Assembly (NCBI GenBank): GCA_002428415.1
Contig: DIWI01000082.1
Location: forward strand, 1-64,000
Reading direction: 5' to 3'
DNA from: Clostridiaceae bacterium UBA6110
GTDB lineage: Bacteria > Bacillota > Clostridia > Clostridiales > Clostridiaceae
Length of the DNA stretch: 64,000 nt
A program made the translations under genes and the position numbers. Positions 52,604 to 60,510 of this stretch are shown piece after piece (position 1 is the stretch's first letter; every line of letters starts with the position of its first letter). The notes beneath the pieces are model-generated. The model worked only from the letters and a program-made list of their open reading frames with translations, was not told where the DNA came from and did not search any database.

Positions 52604-55573
52604 TTGTCTAAAAAGAATGCAATACCAACGGACAACAATATAATAAACGTTCTCCTTGAAGAAGCCATGCCCGACAACTACCTCCCCTATGCGGTGGAGG
52701 TAGCTAAGGACAGGGCTCTTCCTGATGTAAGGGATGGGCTGAAGCCGGTGCACAGGAGGATCCTTTACGGAACATATCTGCTGAAGGCTTTTCCTGACAG
52801 ACCTTATTTCAAGTCTGCAAGGATCGTCGGAGACATACTTGGTAAGTTCCATCCCCATGGCGATGCGTCGGTATATGACTCAATGGTGATCCTGGCCCAG
52901 GACTTTACCACCAGGGCGCCTCTTATTGACGGCCACGGCAATTGGGGCTCCATGGACGGCGACAGCGCCGCTGCCATGAGGTATACGGAGGCAAGGCTTT
53001 CCAAGGTGGCCCTTGAGATGATAAGGGATATAGACAAGGATACTGTTGACTTCACTCCCAACTATTCTGATACGGAGATGGAGCCGGTGGTGCTTCCCGC
53101 AAGATATCCGAACCTCCTCGTCAACGGAGCCTTCGGAATAGCGGTCGGGCTTGCCACAAACATTCCTCCCCATAACATGAGGGAGGTCATTGACGCCACC
53201 TGCGCCTTCATCGACAATCCGGAAATAACAACTGAAGGCCTCATGCAGCATGTTAAGGGACCGGACCTTCCGACAGGCGGAATCCTGATCGGCGAAGAAG
53301 ACCTTAAGCAGGCCTACATGACAGGTGAGGGCAAGGTGACCTTAAGGTCCAGGTGCGTGATCGAAAGGCTTCCAAACGGGAGACTTGGCATCGTCGTTAC
53401 TGAATTCCCCTACAGGAAGAACAAGGCGAGGCTTCTGCAGCAGATTTCTGATATGACCGCGGACAAGAAGCACCAGAAGGCCCTTGAGTCCATAACCGAC
53501 ATAAGGGATGAGTCAGACAGGACCGGAGTAAGGGCTGTCATCGAGTTCAGGAAGGCTGTGGACGAGCAGACTGCAGAAAAGATACTTCTGTACCTGTACA
53601 AGAGGTGCGACCTTCAGATAAACCTCAACTTCAATATGGTGGCACTTTCAAAAGGCAAGCCTGAGACCATGGGGCTCAAGAGGATCATAAAGGAGTACGT
53701 GGAGCACCAGAAGGAGATCATAACAAGAAGGACCCTTAAGGAGCTTGACACAGCAAGGAAAAGGTTCCACATAGTGGAGGGCTTCATGAAGGCCATAGAT
53801 GTGCTTGATGAGGTCATAAAGACCATCAGGCAGTCAACATCCAGAGCCAATGCAGCTGAGAACCTGATGTCAGGCTTCGGATTTACTGACCCTCAGGCAC
53901 AGGCCATACTTGAGCTCATGCTTTACAGGCTCACAGGACTGGAGCTGAAGGTATATATCAAGGAGCACGGGGAGCTGAAGAAGCTCATCGCTTCACTTGA
54001 AAAGATCATAGAGAGCGAAAAGGAGCTGAAAAAGCTCATAAAGAAGGAACTCCTGGAGGTTGCCGCTAACTACGGAGACGACAGGAGGACCGAGATAATT
54101 GCGGATGCCACAGAGGCTGTCATTGATGCCAGTGACATACTTGTCGAAGAGGACGTCATGGTGACCATTTCGAAGGATGGATTCCTGAAGAGGCTGCCTC
54201 TCAAGAACTTCCAGAGGGTATCCTCAGATGTGTCATCAATCGAATACAGGGAGGGTGACTCCTGCAGGGTCCTTGTCCAGAGCAATACAAAAGAGATGCT
54301 CTATATCTTCGGCGCCAGCGGAATGCTTTACCAGATAAAGACACATCTTCTGCCTGACCTGAAATGGAAGGAGAAGGGAGAAAGGCTTGATGAGTTCGTC
54401 AAGGGCATAGACCTGTCCGAAGAAGAGATAGTGGCAGCCTTTACGATCAAGGATCCTGATGAAGAGGCTGTTGTGAAGTTCATGACATCACGAGGTGGTC
54501 TGAAGAGGACTCTTCTTGAGAGCTTCAAGACAAATTATTCAAAGATATCTGGTGTTAAGCTTAAGGAAAATGAAAAGGTATGCGCGGTAGTGCTTGAGAG
54601 AGGAAGGATGCTTGAGGATAACACCTTAGGGGAGCTTCTGCCGAAGGCCTACAAGGACAAGGTCCTTGAAAGGGATTCGCTGCTCTCAGGTGAGATACCT
54701 GAAAAGCCTATGTTCGTCAGGATACTGACCGCAATGGGACTTGACTTCACGGTACCTGAGGCTGATGTTCAGATCAAAGACAGGATGATAGTTCCAGACC
54801 AGTTCCTGACACTGCCACCTCAGGATGGGATTGCAAGGGTGCACTTTGAGAATGACTACGAGGCCAGGGAATTCAACCTGACTGTAACCGAGAAGGGTGA
54901 GATAAAGGTGACGCCGCGGGCGGGAAGGTCCAGGTCCACTTATAATGTCACAGGAGCTTCATACCTGTCCCTTGTAGCTGTCACAAGCCTCGGGGCATAC
55001 TGCAAGATACCGATGTACCTGTTTGAAAACCTTCAGGAGCCTATAAGCCTGTCTGACCTTTATGGAGACATGGTGAAGGGTGAAAGGGTGGTCGGAGTGT
55101 TCACCATGGAAGATGAGCTTTATGACGACAGGGAGGTATACCTGGCCACTGAAGGCGGCCTCGTGAAGAGGACTCCTGTTTCAGATTTCATTGGGGACTC
55201 CATGGCAGGAAGCGTCATAAGGTTCAAGGAGCCTGACGACCATCTTGTTTACGCCGGAGCGTTCCCCGGAAGCATATCGGCTTCAATGCTGATGGTAACT
55301 GAAAAGGGAATGGCCATAAGGTTTGAGACCGAATCCATATCACTGCTTTCAAAGAACGCATCGGGAGTGGTTGGAATAAACCTCAAGGAAGAGGACAGGG
55401 TATTCTTCGCATCCGTCGTAACGACGGAGAAGGATCTGGTGCTCTCATCTAAGGGCTTCCCGGACAAGAAGGTGCCTCTGGAGGAAATCAAGCTCCAGAA
55501 CAGGGCTGCCAGGGGCAAGAACGTGTTCATGGTGGTGCTCGGCGACAAGGTGAGCAAGGCTGATATAATATAG
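52604..55573 (+). CDS. parC: Type IIA topoisomerase subunit A (ParC-like, long clostridial form)
   Basis: The TTG start at 52604 has GGAGGT 7 bp upstream. The 989-residue subunit is much longer than typical ParC or GyrA (~800-850). It has DGLKPVHRRILYG, FHPHGDASVYDSM, catalytic Tyr127 (AAMRYTEARLS), a long coiled coil and a DNA-wrapping C-terminal domain of extended length. The GyrA box (QRRGGKG) is not found; the end reads QNRAARGKN. Position 88, equivalent to GyrA Ser83/ParC Ser80 in the quinolone site, is Ala. It pairs with the ParE-like protein for decatenation. Confidence 0.92.
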   Translation: MSKKNAIPTDNNIINVLLEEAMPDNYLPYAVEVAKDRALPDVRDGLKPVHRRILYGTYLLKAFPDRPYFKSARIVGDILGKFHPHGDASVYDSMVILAQDFTTRAPLIDGHGNWGSMDGDSAAAMRYTEARLSKVALEMIRDIDKDTVDFTPNYSDTEMEPVVLPARYPNLLVNGAFGIAVGLATNIPPHNMREVIDATCAFIDNPEITTEGLMQHVKGPDLPTGGILIGEEDLKQAYMTGEGKVTLRSRCVIERLPNGRLGIVVTEFPYRKNKARLLQQISDMTADKKHQKALESITDIRDESDRTGVRAVIEFRKAVDEQTAEKILLYLYKRCDLQINLNFNMVALSKGKPETMGLKRIIKEYVEHQKEIITRRTLKELDTARKRFHIVEGFMKAIDVLDEVIKTIRQSTSRANAAENLMSGFGFTDPQAQAILELMLYRLTGLELKVYIKEHGELKKLIASLEKIIESEKELKKLIKKELLEVAANYGDDRRTEIIADATEAVIDASDILVEEDVMVTISKDGFLKRLPLKNFQRVSSDVSSIEYREGDSCRVLVQSNTKEMLYIFGASGMLYQIKTHLLPDLKWKEKGERLDEFVKGIDLSEEEIVAAFTIKDPDEEAVVKFMTSRGGLKRTLLESFKTNYSKISGVKLKENEKVCAVVLERGRMLEDNTLGELLPKAYKDKVLERDSLLSGEIPEKPMFVRILTAMGLDFTVPEADVQIKDRMIVPDQFLTLPPQDGIARVHFENDYEAREFNLTVTEKGEIKVTPRAGRSRSTYNVTGASYLSLVAVTSLGAYCKIPMYLFENLQEPISLSDLYGDMVKGERVVGVFTMEDELYDDREVYLATEGGLVKRTPVSDFIGDSMAGSVIRFKEPDDHLVYAGAFPGSISASMLMVTEKGMAIRFETESISLLSKNASGVVGINLKEEDRVFFASVVTTEKDLVLSSKGFPDKKVPLEEIKLQNRAARGKNVFMVVLGDKVSKADII

Positions 55574-55587
55574 ATTAATATGGACTT

Positions 55588-55630
55588 TAAAGGCAGGACC
55601 TGCGCAATCTTTGCAGGTCCTGCCTTTCTC
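55588..55630 (+). terminator. Terminator of the topoisomerase operon
   Basis: AAAGGCAGGACCTGC ... GCAGGTCCTGCCTTTC long stem with a ~9-nt loop. Confidence 0.92.
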
Positions 55631-55656
55631 TTAACATAATGTTCAATGATGACACC

Positions 55657-55685
55657 TTTAACTCAGGTAAACTGATTGATATACT
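55657..55685 (+). promoter_or_regulatory. Promoter of the nrfA-resBC genes
   Basis: TTTAAC (55657-55662), 17-bp spacer, TATACT (55680-55685), about 75 bp before the start codon. No convincing FNR-, Rex- or NsrR-type palindrome was recognised in between. Confidence 0.55.
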
Positions 55686-55760
55686 GTAGTTAGCGATATT
55701 AATAGACTGAATATTGGTTCAATTTCACGAGGAGGTTTATCACCTGAAAGGAAGTGTGCC

Positions 55761-56936
55761 ATGAGTTGGAAGTTGCTGCTTCTGCTTTTTGTATCCGCAC
55801 TTTTCATTCTGGCAGGCTGCTCCAGCAAGGAGGATGAGATGATTTCGGCAAAGGACTGGCAGTCCAAGCATCCGGACGTCTATGCCACATACCTTGAGAA
55901 CAGCCAGATGAATGCGACCGCATACGGTGGTTCCATACAGACTGATTATCTTGAGAAGCACCCCTATCTGAAGGAGTTCTATGAAGGCTACGGCTTCAGC
56001 AAGGAATATCTGGGGGCAAGAGGCCATCTCTATGCTCTCGAGGATGTCATTGCATCAGAGAGGCCAAAGGCTGCCGCAAGCTGCCTTGCATGCAAGACCA
56101 GCGATTTTGTTGCTCTCCTGAACAAGGAGGGGATAAAGGCAAATTCACTTGATTTTGCTGCAACTGTGAAAGAAGACTTTGAGACCATAAGCTGCTATGA
56201 CTGCCACAAGAATGAGCCGGGTGTCGTCAATGTTACAAGGGCGCATCTTACCACAGCACTAACTGCCGCAAAGCTTGAAGTTGCTCCCGGACAACAGGCC
56301 TGTGCCCAGTGCCATGTGGAATACTATCTCGCCCCTGATACGAAGGAGGTAATACTTCCTCTGGCAAAGGGCTTCGATACGGACGACATGCTCGCGTATT
56401 ATGATGGCATAGGATACTCTGACTGGGTTCATCCGAGGACAGGTACGGAGCTTCTAAAGGCTCAGCATCCGGAATTTGAGACCTATCAGGGAAGCATCCA
56501 CAGCAGCATGGGAGTTACCTGCGTTGCCTGCCATATGCCTGAAATCAAGGGTGAAAAGCTTGAATCCTTCAATTCGCATCATTGGACAAGCCCTCTCCTG
56601 TCAATCAAGGAATCCTGCCTAAAGTGCCATGCAGGTGAGACTGAAGGTTCCATGACCTCCATGGTCGAGAGCATCCAGAAGGGTGTCTATGACAAGACGG
56701 AAGAGGTCGCAGCAGTGATCCAGCAGCTTATAACAGAGCTCGACAAGGCTGTAAAGGATGGAAAGCTTTCAAAGGAAAAGCTTGATGAGGTCAGGGAACT
56801 GCACAGGCAGGCCCAGTTCAAGTGGGATTTCGTGTTCGTCGAGAACAGCGAAGGCTTCCACAACTGGGAGAAGTCGAACAAGAACCTTGATGAAGCCAAG
56901 GAAATTGCACTGGAGGCGCTTGACCTTCTGAAGTGA
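55761..56936 (+). CDS. nrfA: Pentahaem cytochrome c nitrite reductase, lipoprotein form
   Basis: This 391-residue protein begins with a lipoprotein signal (LLLLFVSALFILAGC, lipobox Cys at about residue 20), so it should be tethered outside the membrane. Five haem sites are seen: C108-LACK (the Lys-ligated catalytic haem), C145-YDCH, C181-AQCH, C254-VACH and C286-LKCH. NrfA reduces nitrite to ammonium with six electrons. It is about 90 residues shorter than the well-studied enzymes. No NrfH quinol dehydrogenase gene is beside it; resB and resC follow instead. GGAAG precedes the ATG, with an unused GAGGAGG about 26 bp upstream. Confidence 0.93.
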   Translation: MSWKLLLLLFVSALFILAGCSSKEDEMISAKDWQSKHPDVYATYLENSQMNATAYGGSIQTDYLEKHPYLKEFYEGYGFSKEYLGARGHLYALEDVIASERPKAAASCLACKTSDFVALLNKEGIKANSLDFAATVKEDFETISCYDCHKNEPGVVNVTRAHLTTALTAAKLEVAPGQQACAQCHVEYYLAPDTKEVILPLAKGFDTDDMLAYYDGIGYSDWVHPRTGTELLKAQHPEFETYQGSIHSSMGVTCVACHMPEIKGEKLESFNSHHWTSPLLSIKESCLKCHAGETEGSMTSMVESIQKGVYDKTEEVAAVIQQLITELDKAVKDGKLSKEKLDEVRELHRQAQFKWDFVFVENSEGFHNWEKSNKNLDEAKEIALEALDLLK

Positions 56937-56950
56937 CCACAATCCCCGGC

Positions 56951-56979
56951 GGGGCCTGCTGAGGGCCCCGATTTTTTGT
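56951..56979 (+). terminator. Hairpin between nrfA and resB
   Basis: GGGGCC-TGCTGA-GGCCCC stem followed by GATTTTTTG, 14 bp before resB. It may be a partial terminator that lowers resBC expression relative to nrfA. Confidence 0.85.
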
Positions 56980-56992
56980 TTGGAGGCGTCGT

Positions 56993-58267
56993 ATGTCGGA
57001 TATTCTTAAGAAGCCGTGGAAGCTATTAAGCTCAATGAAGTTCGGAGTTGCACTGCTGCTTGTAATGGCAGTATCCTCAATAGCCGGAACTGTGATTCCA
57101 CAGGGAAGGGAGGAAGCCTATTACATTTCAGCCTATGGCAAAGGTGGCAATGAGGTGATAGGGTTCTTTCAGTTCGACCGGGTATTTTCATCCTGGTGGT
57201 TTGTAGCTTTGGTAGTTCTTCTGCTGCTGAACCTTTTCTTCTGCAGCATCATGAGGCTTCCGTCAGTATTGAAGGAGGTCAGAAAGGAACAGGAGCCTGC
57301 TTTAAAAAGAGGCATTGAGGTCAAAACGACACTGGACAAACCTGATGCGCTAAAGCTCATGAAGGAGCTTGGCTTCAGAAAAGTACAGGAAAAAGATGAA
57401 GAGGGAGGCAGCTGGGCCTGGTCAGGGAAAAATAGGATTGGCCCTTTAGGCTCATGGCTTCTCCACCTGGGAATACTAATTGTGATCCTCGCATACTACA
57501 TAGGCAGGACAACGGGCTTCGAGACCTTCGTATACGGCGTTCCCGGCACAAGCCACAGGATCCTTGATACAGGCTATACTTTAAGCATCCTTGACTTCGA
57601 CATTGAGCTGCGTCAGGACTATACTGTCAACCAGTATATATCCGATGTCAGGGTGGACGGACCTCAGGGGTCCTCATCAAAGACAGGAAGGATAATCGTC
57701 AACGGACCAATGAGAGTCGGCGGGATGAGCATATACCAGAGCGGAACAGGCTGGGCCTTGAAGGCTACACTTGAAAAGGCTGGTGTGGCTATATCCGAAA
57801 AGACTCTCTACCAGTCTGAGGTATATGAGGAAGGGGACATTGCACTTTACTACATGTCCTTCTATCCGGATTTCACTGTAATCAACGGCAATCCGGCCAC
57901 ACTGTCACCACTGCCTAAAAATCCTAAATACGTATATGCCGTGTATTACAAGGGTCAGATGGTGATGATGGATGCGGCGGCGCCGGGAGAGGAGATAAGG
58001 TACCTTGAATATACCTTCAGGGCTACAGACCCCACCATGTTCACATATCTCCAGATTGTAAGGGACCCTGCGCTCCTGTGGGTGTCACTCGGAGGAGCTT
58101 TGATGGTAATTGGAGCCATGTTCGCATTCTTCCTTCAGCCCAAGGAAATCGTCACGCATACTTCTAAGGGCGTGACACGGGTCTGGGGCTGGTCAAGGAG
58201 GAATCAGGCCATCTTCACGGAGGACATCAGGCAGGCTGTCAAAACTGTATCCGGAGGTGAATCATGA
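56993..58267 (+). CDS. resB: Cytochrome c biogenesis protein ResB (Ccs1/CcsB)
   Basis: TTGGAGGCGTCGT precedes the ATG. The 424-residue protein has the ResB plan: KPWKLLSSMKFGVALLLVMAVSSIAGTVIPQ (TM1, about 15-36), TM2 (about 62-84), TM3 (about 157-177) with RIGPLGSWLLHLGILIV, a large external domain (about 180-355), and TM4 (about 361-383). With ResC it forms the system II synthase that attaches haem to CxxCH (and here CxxCK) sites outside the membrane. It overlaps resC by 4 bp. Confidence 0.95.
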   Translation: MSDILKKPWKLLSSMKFGVALLLVMAVSSIAGTVIPQGREEAYYISAYGKGGNEVIGFFQFDRVFSSWWFVALVVLLLLNLFFCSIMRLPSVLKEVRKEQEPALKRGIEVKTTLDKPDALKLMKELGFRKVQEKDEEGGSWAWSGKNRIGPLGSWLLHLGILIVILAYYIGRTTGFETFVYGVPGTSHRILDTGYTLSILDFDIELRQDYTVNQYISDVRVDGPQGSSSKTGRIIVNGPMRVGGMSIYQSGTGWALKATLEKAGVAISEKTLYQSEVYEEGDIALYYMSFYPDFTVINGNPATLSPLPKNPKYVYAVYYKGQMVMMDAAAPGEEIRYLEYTFRATDPTMFTYLQIVRDPALLWVSLGGALMVIGAMFAFFLQPKEIVTHTSKGVTRVWGWSRRNQAIFTEDIRQAVKTVSGGES

Positions 58268-59094
58268 AAGGCAACAGCTTCTTAATGGCTGAAAGCATAT
58301 TATTCTATAGTGCATTCATAGCTTATATAGTAGCCATGGTATTATATCTCTCATTCCTTATCGGGAAAAATGAGAACATGGGGAAATGGGGAAGCATGGC
58401 TGCCAGGGCGGGCTTTGTTTCCCATACCTTAGCGCTTGTTTCAAGGGGCATCGGAGCAGGAAGGGTGCCTCTGACAAACCAGTATGAGTTCGCAACTTCA
58501 TTTGTCTGGGGAATAATCCTGGTATTCATACTGTTTGAAAAGAAGTACTCACTTAGGGCCATGGGTGCTTTCGTGACCCCGGTGGCATTGATCATAATAG
58601 GCTACGCTGCCATGCAGAACAAAGATGTAAGGCCGCTAATGCCTGCTCTCCAGAGCAACTGGCTGACCTTTCATGTTGCAACTGCTGTAGTGGGGTATGG
58701 TTCATTTGGAGTTTCCTTCGGTGTATCTGCCATGTACCTTGCAAGGGACAGGTTCAGGGATGATGATTTCCTGAAGAAGCACCTTCCTCCGGCTGAGAGG
58801 CTGGACATGATAAGCTACAGGGCTGTCACGACAGGATATTTCTTCCTTACCCTTGTAATAATCACAGGGGCTATATGGGCTGAAAGGGCATGGGGAAGAT
58901 ACTGGGCATGGGATCCAAAGGAGACCTGGTCCCTGATAACCTGGATGATCTACTCCGCATATCTGCACATGAGGATATCAAGGGGCTGGAGAGGCAAAAA
59001 GGCTGCCTGGTTCTGCCTGATAGGATTCATATGCGTCCTCTTCACCTATGTAGGAGTCAACACTCTTATAGAGAGCATACACAGCTACAGGTGA
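58264..59094 (+). CDS. resC: Cytochrome c biogenesis protein ResC (CcsA)
   Basis: This 276-residue membrane protein has about eight helices. The tryptophan-rich WWD haem-handling segment is ERAWGRYWAWDPKETWSLITW (about 206-226), with flanking histidines including those in WLTFHVATAVVGYGSF (about 135-150) and AYLHMRISRGW. It carries haem across the membrane and joins it to apocytochromes with ResB. The ATGA overlap with resB shows tight coupling. Its clients here are NrfA and, in trans, the peroxidase at 41192. Confidence 0.96.
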   Translation: MKGNSFLMAESILFYSAFIAYIVAMVLYLSFLIGKNENMGKWGSMAARAGFVSHTLALVSRGIGAGRVPLTNQYEFATSFVWGIILVFILFEKKYSLRAMGAFVTPVALIIIGYAAMQNKDVRPLMPALQSNWLTFHVATAVVGYGSFGVSFGVSAMYLARDRFRDDDFLKKHLPPAERLDMISYRAVTTGYFFLTLVIITGAIWAERAWGRYWAWDPKETWSLITWMIYSAYLHMRISRGWRGKKAAWFCLIGFICVLFTYVGVNTLIESIHSYR

Positions 59095-59184
59095 TGCTTA
59101 GCTGCAATTGGAGAAAAGGTTGTCAGATATGATATAATTTAGTTGAGGCTAAGGCTTCAATTGGAACAGACAGGAGGGGTTATT

Positions 59185-59766
59185 TTGAAAAAGGTACTGG
59201 TTCTGCTTGCAAAGGGCTTTGAGGAGATTGAAGCTGTCACGGTGATAGATATTTTGAGGAGAGCCCATGTCAAGGTCCATATATGCTCCATTGACAAGGA
59301 GTTCGTTGAAGGCTCCCATGGGATAACGATAAAGAGTGATGTAAGGCTTGAGTACATTGATATCAATAAAGACATTTACGACCTGGTTTATCTGCCTGGA
59401 GGAATGCCTGGGGCTGCAAACCTGAGGGATGACGAGAGGGTCATTGAGCTTCTGAAGAAATACAATGGCGAGAATGTTATGCTGTCTGCAATCTGCGCAG
59501 CTCCAATAGTCCTCAGCGAGGCAGGTCTCCTGAAGGACAAGGAGGCTACCAGCTTCCCGGGCTTCAAGGATGTCATAGACTGCAACAAGTATCTTGAAGA
59601 GGTGACAGTTACCTCAGGCAACGTGATAACCTCACGAGGTCCTGCAACAGCCATGGAGCTGGGCTACACACTTCTTGAGAAGCTTGGGCTGGCTTCTGAG
59701 GCGCACGACCTCAGGGAAGACATGCTGTATAATTTCCTGCTGGAGAAAAAGGGAAAGGCGAAATAA
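59185..59766 (+). CDS. DJ-1/PfpI-family protein
   Basis: The TTG start at 59185 follows AGGAGGGGTTATT; the in-frame start at 59143 lies in the promoter area just after a TATAAT (59133-59138). The 193-residue protein has LLAKGFEEIEAVTVIDILRRA with the conserved Glu, YLPGGMPGAANLRDD and ICAAPIVLSEAGLL with the nucleophile Cys (about residue 106). GNVITSRGPATAMELGYTLLEKLG follows near the end. Length and motifs fit the YajL/ThiJ-like DJ-1 group, implicated in oxidative or glyoxal stress defence. Confidence 0.92.
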   Translation: MKKVLVLLAKGFEEIEAVTVIDILRRAHVKVHICSIDKEFVEGSHGITIKSDVRLEYIDINKDIYDLVYLPGGMPGAANLRDDERVIELLKKYNGENVMLSAICAAPIVLSEAGLLKDKEATSFPGFKDVIDCNKYLEEVTVTSGNVITSRGPATAMELGYTLLEKLGLASEAHDLREDMLYNFLLEKKGKAK

Positions 59767-59811
59767 GGCAAAATCAGGATAATGGAAATCCAGACGAAAT
59801 AGTACGAAAAA

Positions 59812-59855
59812 TGAGAACAGGCTCATTCCACTGGAATGCTGCCTGTTCTTTTTAC
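59812..59855. terminator. Terminator after the DJ-1-like gene
   Basis: AGAACAGGC ... GCCTGTTCT stem enclosing a second CATTCCA/TGGAATG stem, then TTTT. It can serve both convergent genes. Confidence 0.9.
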
Positions 59856-59856
59856 A

Positions 59857-60360
59857 TCATACGACCTTTTCAAAGGCGATCCTCTCGCCTTCATCGCCGA
59901 AGATTATGGTGCCGCATTTTATGAACCCGTTCTTTTCAAGCATCCTCTGCATTGGAAGGTTCCCTTTGTGGGTGTCTATGCGGATTGAGGGCAGTCCCTT
60001 TTCCCTGCAGAGTCTCACGGTCTCTTCCATGAATGCGGATGCTGTGCCTTTACCCCTTGAATCGTTTCGGGTGGCGAGCCTGTGTACAGTCATGTAGCTC
60101 CCGTCAGTTATCCAGGAGCCTTCATAGATGACCTCATAAAATTTCTCTATACCTTCAAGGATGGCACCGGTGCACACAATCCTGTCACCGTCCTCCAGCA
60201 CGTAGGCATGCCCGTCATCTATGTCCATCAGTATGTCCTCGCCTGAAGGGTATGCAGCCTGCCACTGGTCAAGACCCTGGCTTGCAAGGAACCCTTTGGC
60301 ATCACCTATTATCCCGAGGATTTCCGGCAAATCCTCAATTTCTGATTTCCTTAGCTTCAA
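59857..60360 (-). CDS. GNAT-family N-acetyltransferase
   Basis: The TTG start at 60360 has GGGGGAGGTG 8 bp upstream; the in-frame GTG at 60369 lies inside that site. The 167-residue protein shows LKLRKSEIEDLPEILGII, YMTVHRLATRNDSRGKGTASAFMEETV (acetyl-CoA loop RxxGxG/A) and IRIDTHKGNLPMQRMLEKNGFIKCG. Substrate unknown. Confidence 0.9.
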   Translation of the reverse strand: MKLRKSEIEDLPEILGIIGDAKGFLASQGLDQWQAAYPSGEDILMDIDDGHAYVLEDGDRIVCTGAILEGIEKFYEVIYEGSWITDGSYMTVHRLATRNDSRGKGTASAFMEETVRLCREKGLPSIRIDTHKGNLPMQRMLEKNGFIKCGTIIFGDEGERIAFEKVV

Positions 60361-60471
60361 AAAAATCACCTCCCCCTGATTATATGTACTTACTGAAGCA
60401 TCTGTCCAGACCTGGTATTGTTCAAGACGATACCTCAGACGGACTTTGGTGTATATTTTGTGCCTGTGTCT

Positions 60472-60479
60472 GCTATAAT
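60472..60479 (+). promoter_or_regulatory. Extended -10 box of recJ
   Basis: TGCTATAAT (TGnTATAAT type, 60471-60479) lies 32 bp before the ATG. No strong -35 is seen. Confidence 0.6.
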
Positions 60480-60510
60480 GATTGTTGAGATTGAAATTGG
60501 AGATGTTTAA

